From assembly GCA_017307955.1 (NCBI GenBank), contig JAFKFV010000011.1, positions 124,001 through 188,000 on the forward strand: a DNA stretch of 64,000 nucleotides, in the 5' to 3' direction. The notes beneath the pieces are model-generated. The model searched no databases, was not told the origin of the DNA, and saw only the letters and a list, made by a program, of their open reading frames with translations. This DNA is from Allobosea sp. Its GTDB lineage: Bacteria > Pseudomonadota > Alphaproteobacteria > Rhizobiales > Kaistiaceae. The position numbers were made by a program, and so were the translations under genes. Positions 52,158-61,151 of this stretch are shown here, in pieces. Positions within the stretch are counted from its first letter, which is position 1. Each line of letters opens with the position of its first letter.

Positions 52158-53210
52158 ATGGCCAACCTCTTGCCGATCTTCGACGGACATAATGATGTCC
52201 TGCTGCGCCTCTGGGGCCGCGACGACGGCGCCCGCGCCTTCGTCGAAGGCACGGCGGACGGCCAGCTCGACCTGCCGCGCGCCCGGCAGGGCGGCCTTGT
52301 CGGCGGCCTCTTCGCCGTGTTCGTGCCCTCGCCCGGCGGCTTCGCCTATGCCGACAGCATGATGTCGGGCAGCTATGACGTGCCGCTGCCCGATCCGCTG
52401 CCGGTCGCGGATGCGCGCGGTCCGGCGATCGCGATGGCCTCGCTGCTGCTGCGCATCGAGCGGCAATCGGAAGGCGCCGTCGCGATCTGCCGCAGCGCCG
52501 CCGAGATCCGCGCGGCCATCGCCCGCGGCGCGCTCGCGACCGTGCTGCATATGGAAGGCGCCGAGGCGATCGAACCCTCGCTCGAAGCGCTCGATGTATT
52601 CCATGCGGCGGGCCTGCGCTCGATCGGCCCGGTCTGGAGCCGGCCGAACGCCTTCGGCCATGGCGTCCCCTTCCGCTTCCCCGGCTCGCCCGACATCGGA
52701 CCCGGTCTCACCGATGCCGGCAAGGCGCTGGTGGCCGCCTGCAACGCGCTTCGCATCATGATCGACCTGTCGCATCTGAACGAGGCCGGTTTCTGGGACG
52801 TCGCCGCGCTCTCGGATGCGCCGCTCGTCGCCACCCATTCCAACGCCCATGCGGTCACCGCCTCGGCGCGCAACCTGACCGACCGGCAACTGGACGCCAT
52901 CCGCGACAGCGACGGCATGGTCGGTGTGAATTTCGCGACCTGCTTCCTGCGCGAGGACGGGCGGATGACCGTCGACACGCCGCCCGAGACCGTTCTGCGC
53001 CATCTCGACCATCTGATCTCCCGCCTCGGCGAGGACCGCGTCGGCTTCGGCTCCGATTTCGACGGCGCCATGATCCCGGCCGAGATCGGCTCGGCCGCCG
53101 GACTTCCCGCCCTGGTCGAGGCGATGCGCGCCCACGGCTATGACGAGCCGCTGCTGAGAAAACTCGGCACGGAGAACTGGCTGCGCGTTCTGGAAAAGAC
53201 GATCGGCTGA
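52158..53210 (+). CDS. Membrane dipeptidase-like (renal dipeptidase family) metalloenzyme
   Basis: A 350-residue zinc amidohydrolase. Metal ligands are in order: DGHNDVLLR (His-x-Asp), the Glu in HMEGAEAI, His in IDLSHLNEAGF with THSNAHAV, and the Asp in GFGSDFDGA. This is the peptidase M19 family, which hydrolyses dipeptides, often with a C-terminal D-residue, and some cyclic or beta-lactam amides. GAAGGA is seven bases before the ATG. It lies 35 bases after livM and is probably the first enzyme to process the imported compound. Confidence 0.9.
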   Translation: MANLLPIFDGHNDVLLRLWGRDDGARAFVEGTADGQLDLPRARQGGLVGGLFAVFVPSPGGFAYADSMMSGSYDVPLPDPLPVADARGPAIAMASLLLRIERQSEGAVAICRSAAEIRAAIARGALATVLHMEGAEAIEPSLEALDVFHAAGLRSIGPVWSRPNAFGHGVPFRFPGSPDIGPGLTDAGKALVAACNALRIMIDLSHLNEAGFWDVAALSDAPLVATHSNAHAVTASARNLTDRQLDAIRDSDGMVGVNFATCFLREDGRMTVDTPPETVLRHLDHLISRLGEDRVGFGSDFDGAMIPAEIGSAAGLPALVEAMRAHGYDEPLLRKLGTENWLRVLEKTIG

Positions 53211-53295
53211 CGGGCGAAACCGTCTCGGGGGAGACAAGAAGCGGCCCGGCAAGGGCCAAGAAGAGCCAAAAAGAAGAGCGTAGGAAGGAACGGCC

Positions 53296-54417
53296 ATGAC
53301 CATCAGCAACCGGATCGCCATGGCGGCGTTCATGCTCGTCATCGCGCTTGCTGCGATACCCGCGCCGGCGCGGGCGCAGACGGCGGAGCAGCCGCCCCGG
53401 AGCCCGGCGGTGGCCGCGAAGCCGATCACGGTCGGCGTCTTCGTCAACCCGCCCTTCGTGATGCGCGACGGCGACCGCTATACCGGCATGGCCATCGACC
53501 TCTGGCAGTCGCTTGCCGCCCGGCTGCACCAGCCCTTCGTCTATCAGAGCTACCCGAGCATTCCCGGTCTCATCGACGCGACCAGCCGCGGTGAGGTCGA
53601 CCTCGCGGTCGCCAATATCACGGTGAACGAGAACCGGGCGCGCCGCATCGACTTCACGCAGCCCTGGTTCGATGGCGGCCTCCGGATCATGGTCGCCGAC
53701 ACGCATCATTCCAGCTTCCGCGACGTCTTCGACGGCATCAGGAATTCAGGCTTCCTGCGGTCCTATGCGTGGATCCTGCTGGCGATCCTCACCGCGTCGC
53801 TGGTGCTGACGATCTTCGACCGCCGCTTCGACAAGGCCTTCCCGCGCCGCTGGCGCGACGGCTTCGCGGAGAGCTTCTACACGGTCATGCAGATCTCCAC
53901 GACCGGCAAGCCGGCCGTTCGCAAGAACCTCTTCGGCTGGATCGGACGCATCTGGCAGGGCATCTGGCTGATGGCCGGTGTGGTGGTGATCGCCTATGTG
54001 ACCTCCTCCGTCACCACGGTCATGACGACGCTGGCGCTCACCAACCAGATCCGCGGCCTCGAGGATCTCGACGGCCGCACGATCGGCGTCCTGCGCGGCA
54101 CCGTCGCCAACGAGTTCGCGCAGCGCGAGGGTTTTCGCCACCAGCCCTATGCGCAGATCGGCGATGCCGTGAACGCGCTGCTTTCCGGCGAGATCGACGC
54201 CATCATCGAGGATGCGCCGATCCTGCAATACTATTTCTACACCCATCCCAAGGCCGATGTCCGGCTGGTCGGCCGGCTGTTCGAACGGGACAAATACGCC
54301 TTCGGCCTGCCGCAGCGGAGCACGCTGCGCCTGCCGGTGACGGTCGAGATCCTGTCGGCGCAGGAGCGCGAGGAGATCGACCAGCTCAAGATGAAGTATT
54401 TCGGCGACGAGAACTGA
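53296..54417 (+). CDS. Ionotropic glutamate receptor-like protein (binding domain plus membrane pore)
   Basis: A 373-residue protein with the S1-TM-pore-TM-S2 plan of GluR0-type receptors. The signal peptide covers 1-28. Binding half S1 (about 44-140) has ITVGVFVNPPFVMR and the RIDFTQPWFDGG motif. The first span is about 156-174, a pore-like segment AESFYTVMQISTTGKPA is at 191-207, and a second span at 219-246 ends in AYVTSSVTTVMTTL, resembling the SYTANLAAFLT motif of receptors. S2 (about 254-370) has GLEDLDGRTIGV. The pore lacks the potassium-type TVGYG filter. It may be a sensor or channel for an amino acid near the importer. Confidence 0.85.
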   Translation: MTISNRIAMAAFMLVIALAAIPAPARAQTAEQPPRSPAVAAKPITVGVFVNPPFVMRDGDRYTGMAIDLWQSLAARLHQPFVYQSYPSIPGLIDATSRGEVDLAVANITVNENRARRIDFTQPWFDGGLRIMVADTHHSSFRDVFDGIRNSGFLRSYAWILLAILTASLVLTIFDRRFDKAFPRRWRDGFAESFYTVMQISTTGKPAVRKNLFGWIGRIWQGIWLMAGVVVIAYVTSSVTTVMTTLALTNQIRGLEDLDGRTIGVLRGTVANEFAQREGFRHQPYAQIGDAVNALLSGEIDAIIEDAPILQYYFYTHPKADVRLVGRLFERDKYAFGLPQRSTLRLPVTVEILSAQEREEIDQLKMKYFGDEN

Positions 54418-54421
54418 GACG

Positions 54422-55201
54422 TCAGCCGGACTCGGGCTCTGGTGTGCGCGAGAACCCCTTGCTCGCCGTCAGCATCGCGCGCGTATAGGGCTCGCTCACC
54501 GTTCCGCGGCGCAGCGCCTCGGCGGTCGTCTCCTCGACCACGCGGCCGCGGCGCATGACGACGAGCCGCTCGCAGAGATGCGCGACGACGGCGAGGTCGT
54601 GGCTGACGAGAAGATAGGAAAGGCCGAACTCGCGCCGCAGCGTCTCCAGCAGGTTGAGAATCTCCGCCTGCACCGAGGCGTCAAGCGCCGAGGTCGGTTC
54701 GTCGAGCAGCACGAGGCGCGGCCTCAGCACCAGCGCGCGGGCGATGGCGACGCGCTGCCGCTGGCCGCCGGAGAGCTGATGCGGATAGCGGAAGCGGTAG
54801 GAAGGGCCGAGCCCGACCTCCGCGAGGGCCGCGACGATGCGCGCCTCGGCATCGGCGACGCGATGGATCGCAAGCGGCTCGGCGAGGATCTGGTCGACCG
54901 TATGGCGGGGATGCAGCGAGGCGAACGGGTCCTGGAAGACCATCTGCACCGTCCGGTAGAAATCCATGCCGCGCGGCAGGCGCACGGGCTCGCCGGCAAG
55001 GCGGATGGTGCCGCCCGCGACCGGCGCGAGACCGGTGATGGCGCGCAGCACGGTGGATTTCCCCGAGCCGGACTCGCCGACGAGGCCGAGCGATTCACCT
55101 GGCCCGAGCCGCAGCGACACGCCTTCGACGGCGGCGACATGCAACCGCCCGACACCGAAGGTGACGCGGAGATCGTCGATGGCGAGAAGCGGCTCGGCCA
55201 T
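54422..55201 (-). CDS. Dpp/Opp-type ABC ATPase (DppF-like)
   Basis: A 259-residue ATPase: Walker A GESGSGKST, LSGGQRQRVAIA, LVLLDEPTSALD. PHELS-type loop and the C-terminal EPYTRAML segment are typical of DppF/OppF. Its stop lies four bases from the convergent glutamate-receptor-like stop. It is the last gene of a five-gene peptide-importer operon, one base after its partner ATPase gene. Confidence 0.92.
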   Translation of the reverse strand: MAEPLLAIDDLRVTFGVGRLHVAAVEGVSLRLGPGESLGLVGESGSGKSTVLRAITGLAPVAGGTIRLAGEPVRLPRGMDFYRTVQMVFQDPFASLHPRHTVDQILAEPLAIHRVADAEARIVAALAEVGLGPSYRFRYPHQLSGGQRQRVAIARALVLRPRLVLLDEPTSALDASVQAEILNLLETLRREFGLSYLLVSHDLAVVAHLCERLVVMRRGRVVEETTAEALRRGTVSEPYTRAMLTASKGFSRTPEPESG

Positions 55202-55202
55202 T

Positions 55203-56039
55203 CTAGAGCGCCCAGGCCGGGTCGCGGTCGAGCACCGGCAGCGGGTGGCTGTCCCTGTCCAGCCGCGGCAGGCAGCCGATCAGCCCGCGCGTATAGGGAT
55301 GCTGTGCGTCATGCAGCGCATCGGCGTTGAGTTCCTCGACGATCCGCCCGGCATACATGACGAGCACGCGGTCGCAGAAGGAGGCGACCAGTTCGAGATC
55401 GTGGCTGATGAGGATGAGGCCCATGCCGCGCTCTGCGACCAGCGCATCGAGGATGCGCAGCACCTCGCCGCGCACGGTCACGTCGAGCGCCGAGGTCGGC
55501 TCGTCGGCGATGAGGAGTTCGGGATCGGTGATGAGCATCATGGCGATCATCACCCGCTGCCCCATGCCGCCGGAAAGCTCGTGCGGATAGAGCGCCATCA
55601 CGCGCTCGGGCTGGTCGATGCGCACCGAGTGCAGCATGGCGAGCGCCGCCTTGCGCGCCTCGCCCCGGGACGCGCGGCGATGGGCGCGATAGGCCTCGAC
55701 GATCTGCTGCCCCACCGTCATCACCGGGTTCAGCGAATAGCGCGGGTCCTGCATGACCATGGTCATGCGGCTGCCGCGCAGCGCCCGCCGCTCGCGCTCC
55801 GAAGCACGAAGGAGATCGATGCCGTCGAAGGCGAGCCGCTTGGCGGAGACGGTGCCGTTCCGCGCGGTGAGGCCGAGCAGGGCTCGGCCGGTCTGCGACT
55901 TGCCGGACCCGCTCTCGCCGACAATGCCGAGCCGCTCGCGGCCGAGCGTGAACGAAACGCCGCGTACCGCCTCGATGCGCCCGTCCGGCAGGTCGAAGGC
56001 GACCGAGAGGTCCTCGACCTCGACGAGCGGCACGGTCAT
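55203..56039 (-). CDS. Dpp/Opp-type ABC ATPase (DppD-like)
   Basis: A 278-residue ATPase: Walker A GESGSGKSQ, signature LSGGMGQRV, Walker B LLIADEPTSALD. The tail has the HPYTRGLIGCLPRL motif and a short proline-rich end, where DppD proteins carry an iron-sulfur-like region in some members. The start MTVPLVEVEDLSVAF (56039) is taken because the longer frame is a shadow; it overlaps the permease stop as ATGA. Confidence 0.9.
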   Translation of the reverse strand: MTVPLVEVEDLSVAFDLPDGRIEAVRGVSFTLGRERLGIVGESGSGKSQTGRALLGLTARNGTVSAKRLAFDGIDLLRASERERRALRGSRMTMVMQDPRYSLNPVMTVGQQIVEAYRAHRRASRGEARKAALAMLHSVRIDQPERVMALYPHELSGGMGQRVMIAMMLITDPELLIADEPTSALDVTVRGEVLRILDALVAERGMGLILISHDLELVASFCDRVLVMYAGRIVEELNADALHDAQHPYTRGLIGCLPRLDRDSHPLPVLDRDPAWAL

Positions 56040-56950
56040 CGCACGCTCCTCGGGTCGAGCACGTCGCGAAGGCCGTCGCCGAGCAGGTTGAAGCCGAGCG
56101 AGACGACGAAGATCGCGATGCCGGGCATGGCGGCCACCCACCACTGGTCGATGAGGAAGCGGCGGCCTTGCGCGATCATCGTGCCCCATTCCGGCGTCGG
56201 CGGCTGCGCGCCGAGGCCGAGAAAGCCGAGCCCCGCGGCGGTCAGGATGATGCCGGCCATGTCGAGCGTCACGCGCACGGTGACCGAGGAGAGGCAGAGC
56301 GGCACGATATGTTTCAGGAGGATGCGCGCCGAGGAGCCGCCCTGCAGCCGCACGGCATGGATGAAGTCGCTGTTGCGGATCGTCAACGTCTCGGCGCGGG
56401 CAAGCCGCGCATAAGGCGGCCAGGCGGTGATGGCGATGGCGATGATGGCGTTCTCGATGCCCGGCCCCAGCGCCGCGACGAAGGCGAGCGCCAGCACGAG
56501 CCTTGGAAAGGCGAGGAAGATGTCGGTGATCCGCATCAGGATGCGGTCGATCCAGCCGCCGAAATAGCCGGAGATGGTGCCGATCGCGAGGCCGATCGGC
56601 GTCGCGATCACGGTGACCAGGACGACGACCGCGAGCGTCAGCCGCGAGCCGTAGATGATGCGCGAATAGATGTCGCGCGCCTGGTCGTCGGTGCCGAGCC
56701 AGAACACCGGCCCCGGCGGCAGCAGCCGCTCGGTGCGGAGATCGCCGCCGGCGGTCGGCGAATGGGTGGCGAGGAGCGGCGCCAAGGCGGCGACGACGAC
56801 GAGCAGCACGACGACCGCGAGCCCGACCATGGCGGTCGGGTTGCGGGCGAGGCGGCGGAAGCCCTGATAGAGCCCGCCGAGCCGGGCCTGCATGCGCGAG
56901 CGCGGCTCCGATGTCGTCAGCCAGAGGCGAAGCGGGGAGGCGGTCGCCAT
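56036..56950 (-). CDS. Dpp-type ABC permease (DppC-like)
   Basis: A 304-residue membrane permease with about six spans. It has the OppC-type N-terminal segment, the WLGTDDQARDIYSRIIYGSRLTL motif, and the EAA loop near ARLARAETLTIRNSDFIHAVRLQGGSS. It overlaps the next gene by ATGA and the preceding permease by one base. Confidence 0.9.
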   Translation of the reverse strand: MATASPLRLWLTTSEPRSRMQARLGGLYQGFRRLARNPTAMVGLAVVVLLVVVAALAPLLATHSPTAGGDLRTERLLPPGPVFWLGTDDQARDIYSRIIYGSRLTLAVVVLVTVIATPIGLAIGTISGYFGGWIDRILMRITDIFLAFPRLVLALAFVAALGPGIENAIIAIAITAWPPYARLARAETLTIRNSDFIHAVRLQGGSSARILLKHIVPLCLSSVTVRVTLDMAGIILTAAGLGFLGLGAQPPTPEWGTMIAQGRRFLIDQWWVAAMPGIAIFVVSLGFNLLGDGLRDVLDPRSVR

Positions 56951-58017
56951 CAGCGTGTCCTCGGATCGAGCAGGCGGTAGAGAAGGTCGGAGAGAAGGTT
57001 CAGCGTCACGAAGGCCGCGCCGACCACCAGAGTGCCGCCGAGCACGGCATTCATGTCGGCATTCTGCAGCGAATTGGTGATGTAGGAGCCGATGCCCGGC
57101 CAGGCGAAGACGGTCTCGGTGAGCACGGAGCCTTCGAGCAGCGTCGCATAGGAGAGTACGACGACCGTCAGGAGCGGCACCGCGGCGTTCCGAAGCGCAT
57201 GGCGCCAGATCACCCGCGTCTCGGAGAGGCCCTTAACGCGGGCAGTGATCACATATTCCTGGCCGAGCTCGTTGAGGAGCAGGGCGCGGGTCATGCGGCT
57301 GATATAGGCGAGCGAGAAATAGCCGAGAAGGCATGCCGGCAGAACGAGATGCGAGACGGCGTTCCAGAACACATCCGTCTGCCCCTGCATCAGCGCATCG
57401 ACGGTGAGCATGCCGGTCACCGGCGTCACCATATAGTCATAGGCGATGTCTAGCCGGCCGGGCCCGGCCACCCAGTCGAGCCGCGCATAGAAGAGGAGGA
57501 GCGCCATCAGGCCGAGCCAGAAGATCGGTACCGAATAGCCAACGAGCCCGATAATGCGCACGATCTGGTCGAGGAGGCTGCCCGAGCGCACCGCCGCGAA
57601 GACGCCGAGCGGGATGCCGATCAGCGTCCCGATCACGGTGCCGAGCGTCGCGAGTTCGATCGTCGCCGGGAAATAGGTGCGGATATCCTCGATGACCGGG
57701 TTCGTCGTCAGCACCGAGCGGCCGAAATCGCCGGTCACCGCCTTCACGAGATAGATGCGGAACTGCTCGAGGAGCGGCAGGTCGAGCCCCATCTCGGCGC
57801 GCACCCGCGCATAGACATCGCCCGACGCCCGGTCGCCGACCACCGCCAGCACCGGATCGATCGGCACGACGCGGCCGATGACGAAGGTGACGACCACGAG
57901 GCCCAGGAGCGTGATCGCCAGCGTCAGGAGGAAGCCGGCGATGCCGCTCAAGACAGCCAGCGCGACGGCGCCGCGCCGCTCCGGCCGCGCCGCGAGGGCG
58001 CCCTGGTCGAGGCTCAC
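56950..58017 (-). CDS. Dpp-type ABC permease (DppB-like)
   Basis: A 355-residue membrane permease. It has the extra first span and periplasmic region of DppB, RVVPIDPVLAVVGDRASGD, YFPATIELATLGTVIGTLIGIPLG, and the EAA-like YISRMTRALLLNELGQEYVITARVKGL loop. The start is GTG overlapping the binding-protein stop as GTGA. Its stop overlaps the DppC start as TGATG. Confidence 0.9.
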   Translation of the reverse strand: MSLDQGALAARPERRGAVALAVLSGIAGFLLTLAITLLGLVVVTFVIGRVVPIDPVLAVVGDRASGDVYARVRAEMGLDLPLLEQFRIYLVKAVTGDFGRSVLTTNPVIEDIRTYFPATIELATLGTVIGTLIGIPLGVFAAVRSGSLLDQIVRIIGLVGYSVPIFWLGLMALLLFYARLDWVAGPGRLDIAYDYMVTPVTGMLTVDALMQGQTDVFWNAVSHLVLPACLLGYFSLAYISRMTRALLLNELGQEYVITARVKGLSETRVIWRHALRNAAVPLLTVVVLSYATLLEGSVLTETVFAWPGIGSYITNSLQNADMNAVLGGTLVVGAAFVTLNLLSDLLYRLLDPRTR

Positions 58018-59612
58018 TCCTTGCTCGTCGCCGTCGCCAGGTTGTTGTCGAAGGACGGACCCATGATGAAGCCCTTCACATTGGCGCGCTCGGCGGCGTT
58101 CTCGGTCTGCTGGAACATGATGACGAACGGCCCGTCCGCCATGATCTCGCGCTGCATCGCCTCATAGAGCGCCGCGCGCTTGGCCGGGTCGCGTTCGAGA
58201 ATGGCGGCGTCGACTTCCTTGCCGAGTTCCGGCGTCTCCCAGGCATTGCGCCAGGCGAGCGTCTTCGACGAAGCATCGTCCTTGTTGTCGGGATTGGAGG
58301 CGAAGGTCTGCGCGTTGGTGTGCGGGTCCTGATAGTCGGGACCCCAGACTCCGATATAGATGTCATGCGTGCGGGCACGATATTTGGTCAGCGTCTGCTT
58401 GCCGTCGCCCGGGATGATCTCGAGCTTGACGGCGGCCTTGGCGAAGGTCGACTGGATCGCCTCGGCGACGCCGGTGATCGGCTGCGAGGACCGCACATCC
58501 ATGGTCACGGTGAAGCCGTCCGGCAGCCCGGCCTTGGCGAGCAGCGCCTTGGCCTTCTCGACATCGAGCTTGTAGGGGTTGTCGTTGACAGCGCCGAGGA
58601 AGCCCTTGGGCAGGAACGCCTGGTGCACGTTCGCCTGGTTCTTCATGATCGTGTCGGCGATCGCCTCGTAGTCGACGAGATATTTGAGCGCCTCGCGCAC
58701 CTCGGGCTTGGCGAGGTTGGGGTTCTTCTGGTTGAGCCCGAGATAATAGAGCGTGCCCTTCGGCGCCGACTGTATCTTGACGTCCGCGTTCTTCGAGACG
58801 GCCGCGATCTCCTCCGGACCGAGATTGCGGGCGATGTCGACATCGCCCTTTTCCAGGAGGATGCGCTGCGTCGCCGTCTCGGGGATGTGGCGGTAGATGA
58901 CGCGGGCGAGGGGTGCGGGCGTGCCGGAATAGTTCGGGTTGCGCTCCAGCACCGCCACCTCGTTGGCGCGCCAGTCGCGGATCGTGAACGGGCCGGAGCC
59001 GGCATAGTGCGTCTTCAGCCATTCATAGCCGAAATCGCCATTCGCCTCGTGCTCCATGACGAGCTTCTTGTCGACGACCGAGGCGACCGAGGAGGTGAGC
59101 GCGTAGAGGGCGAAGCTCGGCGCATAGGGACGGTCCATGGTGAAGTCGAGCGTGTACTCGCCCGTCGCCTTGATGGCGTCCTTCACATTGTCCTTGGTGA
59201 TGCCGAACTGGTTGATGATGAAGGCGGGCGACTTGTCGAGCAGCACCGCGCGCTGCAGCGAAAACTCGACATCGGCGGCGGTGATCGGGTTGCCCGAGGC
59301 GAATTTCCGTCCCTCGCGGATCTTGAAGGTGATCGTCTTGCCGTCATCGGAGACGGTCCAGCTCTCCGCGACGACGCCGAAGATCTTGGAGACATCGTCG
59401 AGATCATAGCCGATCAGCCGCTCATAGGTGTTGCCGGCGATCTCGGTGGTCGAGATCTCGAAGATCTCGGCCGGATCGAGCGAGATGATGTCGTCGATCA
59501 TCCAGGCCTGGACGAGCGTGTCCTTCGGCGTTGCGGCGAGCGCCGGCGCGGCGGCGAGCAAGGCGGCAAAGACGGCCGCTCCGAAACCTCTCCTGACGAA
59601 TGCGAGACCCAT
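58014..59612 (-). CDS. Dpp/Opp-family periplasmic substrate-binding protein
   Basis: A 532-residue family 5 binding protein. The signal peptide runs to about residue 27 (LLAAAPALAA). The mature part has DIISLDPAEIFEISTTEIAGNTYERLIGYD and the YEWLKTHYAGSGPFTIRDW motif of this family. A GGGGAG site precedes the ATG. It is the first gene of the operon and delivers peptides or a peptide-like compound to the two permeases and two ATPases downstream. The promoter should lie in the 79-bp gap up to the oxidoreductase gene. Confidence 0.92.
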   Translation of the reverse strand: MGLAFVRRGFGAAVFAALLAAAPALAATPKDTLVQAWMIDDIISLDPAEIFEISTTEIAGNTYERLIGYDLDDVSKIFGVVAESWTVSDDGKTITFKIREGRKFASGNPITAADVEFSLQRAVLLDKSPAFIINQFGITKDNVKDAIKATGEYTLDFTMDRPYAPSFALYALTSSVASVVDKKLVMEHEANGDFGYEWLKTHYAGSGPFTIRDWRANEVAVLERNPNYSGTPAPLARVIYRHIPETATQRILLEKGDVDIARNLGPEEIAAVSKNADVKIQSAPKGTLYYLGLNQKNPNLAKPEVREALKYLVDYEAIADTIMKNQANVHQAFLPKGFLGAVNDNPYKLDVEKAKALLAKAGLPDGFTVTMDVRSSQPITGVAEAIQSTFAKAAVKLEIIPGDGKQTLTKYRARTHDIYIGVWGPDYQDPHTNAQTFASNPDNKDDASSKTLAWRNAWETPELGKEVDAAILERDPAKRAALYEAMQREIMADGPFVIMFQQTENAAERANVKGFIMGPSFDNNLATATSKE

Positions 59613-59691
59613 GATCGCTCCCCGGCTGCCTGAGGCGGATCGGGGAAGTCTGCATCGCCGCGCCGCCGCCGTCCATGGGCTTCAAGCGCTG

Positions 59692-60603
59692 TCAGGCCGC
59701 CAGCGGCTCAAAGACCAGCGACTGGTGCAGGAAGACGCCGGCCGCGACGCCATCGGCGGAGGCAAAGGTCGCGTTGTGCGGCGCCCGCGCGATGTCGCCG
59801 GCCGCGAAGACGCCGGCGACCGTCGTCAGCTTGCGCTCGTCGGTGCGGATGACCGGGCCGAGCGGCGTATCGTCCATGGTGCAGCCGAGGCGCTCGGCGA
59901 GATCGCTGTTGTGATGCGGATCGGGACCGACATAGAGCGCGTCGACCGGCAGCGCGCGGCCATCCGCGAGAAGAGCCGCGTCAAGCGCCTCGCCCTCGCC
60001 GCGAAGCCCCGTCACGGCCGCCGGTTCGATCACGACGCCGCGCGCGGCGAGTTTAGCCGCCGTCTCGGCGTCCGGCATCGCGCCGCCATTGAGAAGAAGC
60101 GTCAACGGTCCCCAGTCGGAGACGAGCAGCGCCTGATGCGACGCCATCGGGTGCGTCTGCAGAACGGCGAGGCGCCGGCCGGCGAATTCGAAGCCGTGGC
60201 AATAGGGGCAGTGGAGCACCGTTTTGCCCCAGCGCTCGGCGAGACCCGGGACGTCCGGCAGCCGGTCCGAGACGCCATAGGCGAGCACCAGCTTGCGGGC
60301 GTGGAACACGTCTCCGGCGTTGGTGGTGACCGCGAAATCGCCGTCGCCGCCTGTCACGGCGGTGGCCTCGCCCTCGATCAGGCGCGCATTGGGATAGCGC
60401 AGCAGTTGCTCGCGCGCCGCGGCGATCATGGCGAGCGGATTGCTGCCGTCCTGCGTGAAGAAGCCATGGGAGGCGGCAGCGAAGCGGTTGCGCGGGCGGC
60501 CGGCATCGATGACGAGGACCGGCCGCCGGGCACGGGCGATCTGCAGCGCGGCGGAGAGGCCGGCGAAGCTGCCGCCGATGATGATGGCGTCAAAGGGGGG
60601 CAT
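59692..60603 (-). CDS. Thioredoxin reductase-like FAD/NAD(P) oxidoreductase
   Basis: A 303-residue flavoprotein. The FAD site is [17 protein letters not shown]; the redox-active pair is CPYC in [10 protein letters not shown] (about residue 132); a C-terminal [11 protein letters not shown] motif follows. Length and a shortened NADPH domain place it in the TrxB-like group often paired with Rrf2 regulators. Its start lies 14 bases inside the end of the Rrf2 gene, so translation is coupled. It may protect against oxidised or electrophilic thiols. Confidence 0.88.
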   Translation of the reverse strand: MPPFDAIIIGGSFAGLSAALQIARARRPVLVIDAGRPRNRFAAASHGFFTQDGSNPLAMIAAAREQLLRYPNARLIEGEATAVTGGDGDFAVTTNAGDVFHARKLVLAYGVSDRLPDVPGLAERWGKTVLHCPYCHGFEFAGRRLAVLQTHPMASHQALLVSDWGPLTLLLNGGAMPDAETAAKLAARGVVIEPAAVTGLRGEGEALDAALLADGRALPVDALYVGPDPHHNSDLAERLGCTMDDTPLGPVIRTDERKLTTVAGVFAAGDIARAPHNATFASADGVAAGVFLHQSLVFEPLAA

Positions 60604-61057
60604 GATTGGTCTCCAGATCGACGGAGCGGCCGCTGGCGACCATCCGCGCGTGGAAGTCTGCGCTGAGCGCGGCGAGCGTCACGGTGCCGAAGCGGGCGAT
60701 GAGCAGCGCCTCGGCCTCGGCGAGGCTGTCGTCGAGCGCGGCATTCACCGCCTGCTCGACGAGGCATCCGGGCGATTCGGTCCGGTTGCCGATCGCGAAG
60801 AGGTCCGGCCGCCCCAGCGCGTCATAGATGTCGCGGAGCGTGATTTCGGACAGCGGGCGCCCGATCGTCCAGCCGCCGCCATGGCCCTTTTCCGAGCGCA
60901 CGAGCCCGGCCTCGCGCAGCCCGGCCATGATCCGGCGGATGACGACGGGATTGGTTTGCATGGCCCGCGCCATCGTCTCCGATGTCACGGGTCCGTTCAT
61001 TTCCGCCATGTGGAGGAGGACGTGCAGGACGCCCGAAAGCCGACTGTCGCGTTTCAT
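60590..61057 (-). CDS. Rrf2-family transcriptional regulator
   Basis: A 155-residue winged-helix regulator. The helix-turn-helix is [38 protein letters not shown], followed by LRDIYDALG and a C-terminal dimerisation helix. Only one cysteine is present (GCLVEQ), so the three-Cys iron-sulfur site of IscR/NsrR is missing and direct sensing by that single thiol or by another route is likely. The ATG at 61057 has no Shine-Dalgarno and lies seven bases after a -10 box, so the message is probably leaderless. Operator arms sit across this start. Confidence 0.88.
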   Translation of the reverse strand: MKRDSRLSGVLHVLLHMAEMNGPVTSETMARAMQTNPVVIRRIMAGLREAGLVRSEKGHGGGWTIGRPLSEITLRDIYDALGRPDLFAIGNRTESPGCLVEQAVNAALDDSLAEAEALLIARFGTVTLAALSADFHARMVASGRSVDLETNHAPL

Positions 61058-61093
61058 GTAATTCGATATGTTACATGATGGGGCGCGCGTCAA
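61055..61093 (-). promoter_or_regulatory. Leaderless Rrf2 promoter with overlapping operator
   Basis: On the minus strand, TTGACG (61093-61088), 17 bases, then CATATC (61070-61065) form -35 and -10 boxes. Seven bases later comes the ATG (61057). CATGTAA (61055-61061) and TTACATG (61071-61077) are perfect 7-bp inverted arms nine bases apart, covering the -10 and the start codon, so the bound regulator would block its own transcription. Confidence 0.65.
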
Positions 61094-61151
61094 CCCTCCG
61101 CCGCGAGGGGCGGGCGATGCGCCGTCCGCGTGGACGGCGCTGCCGTTTCGT

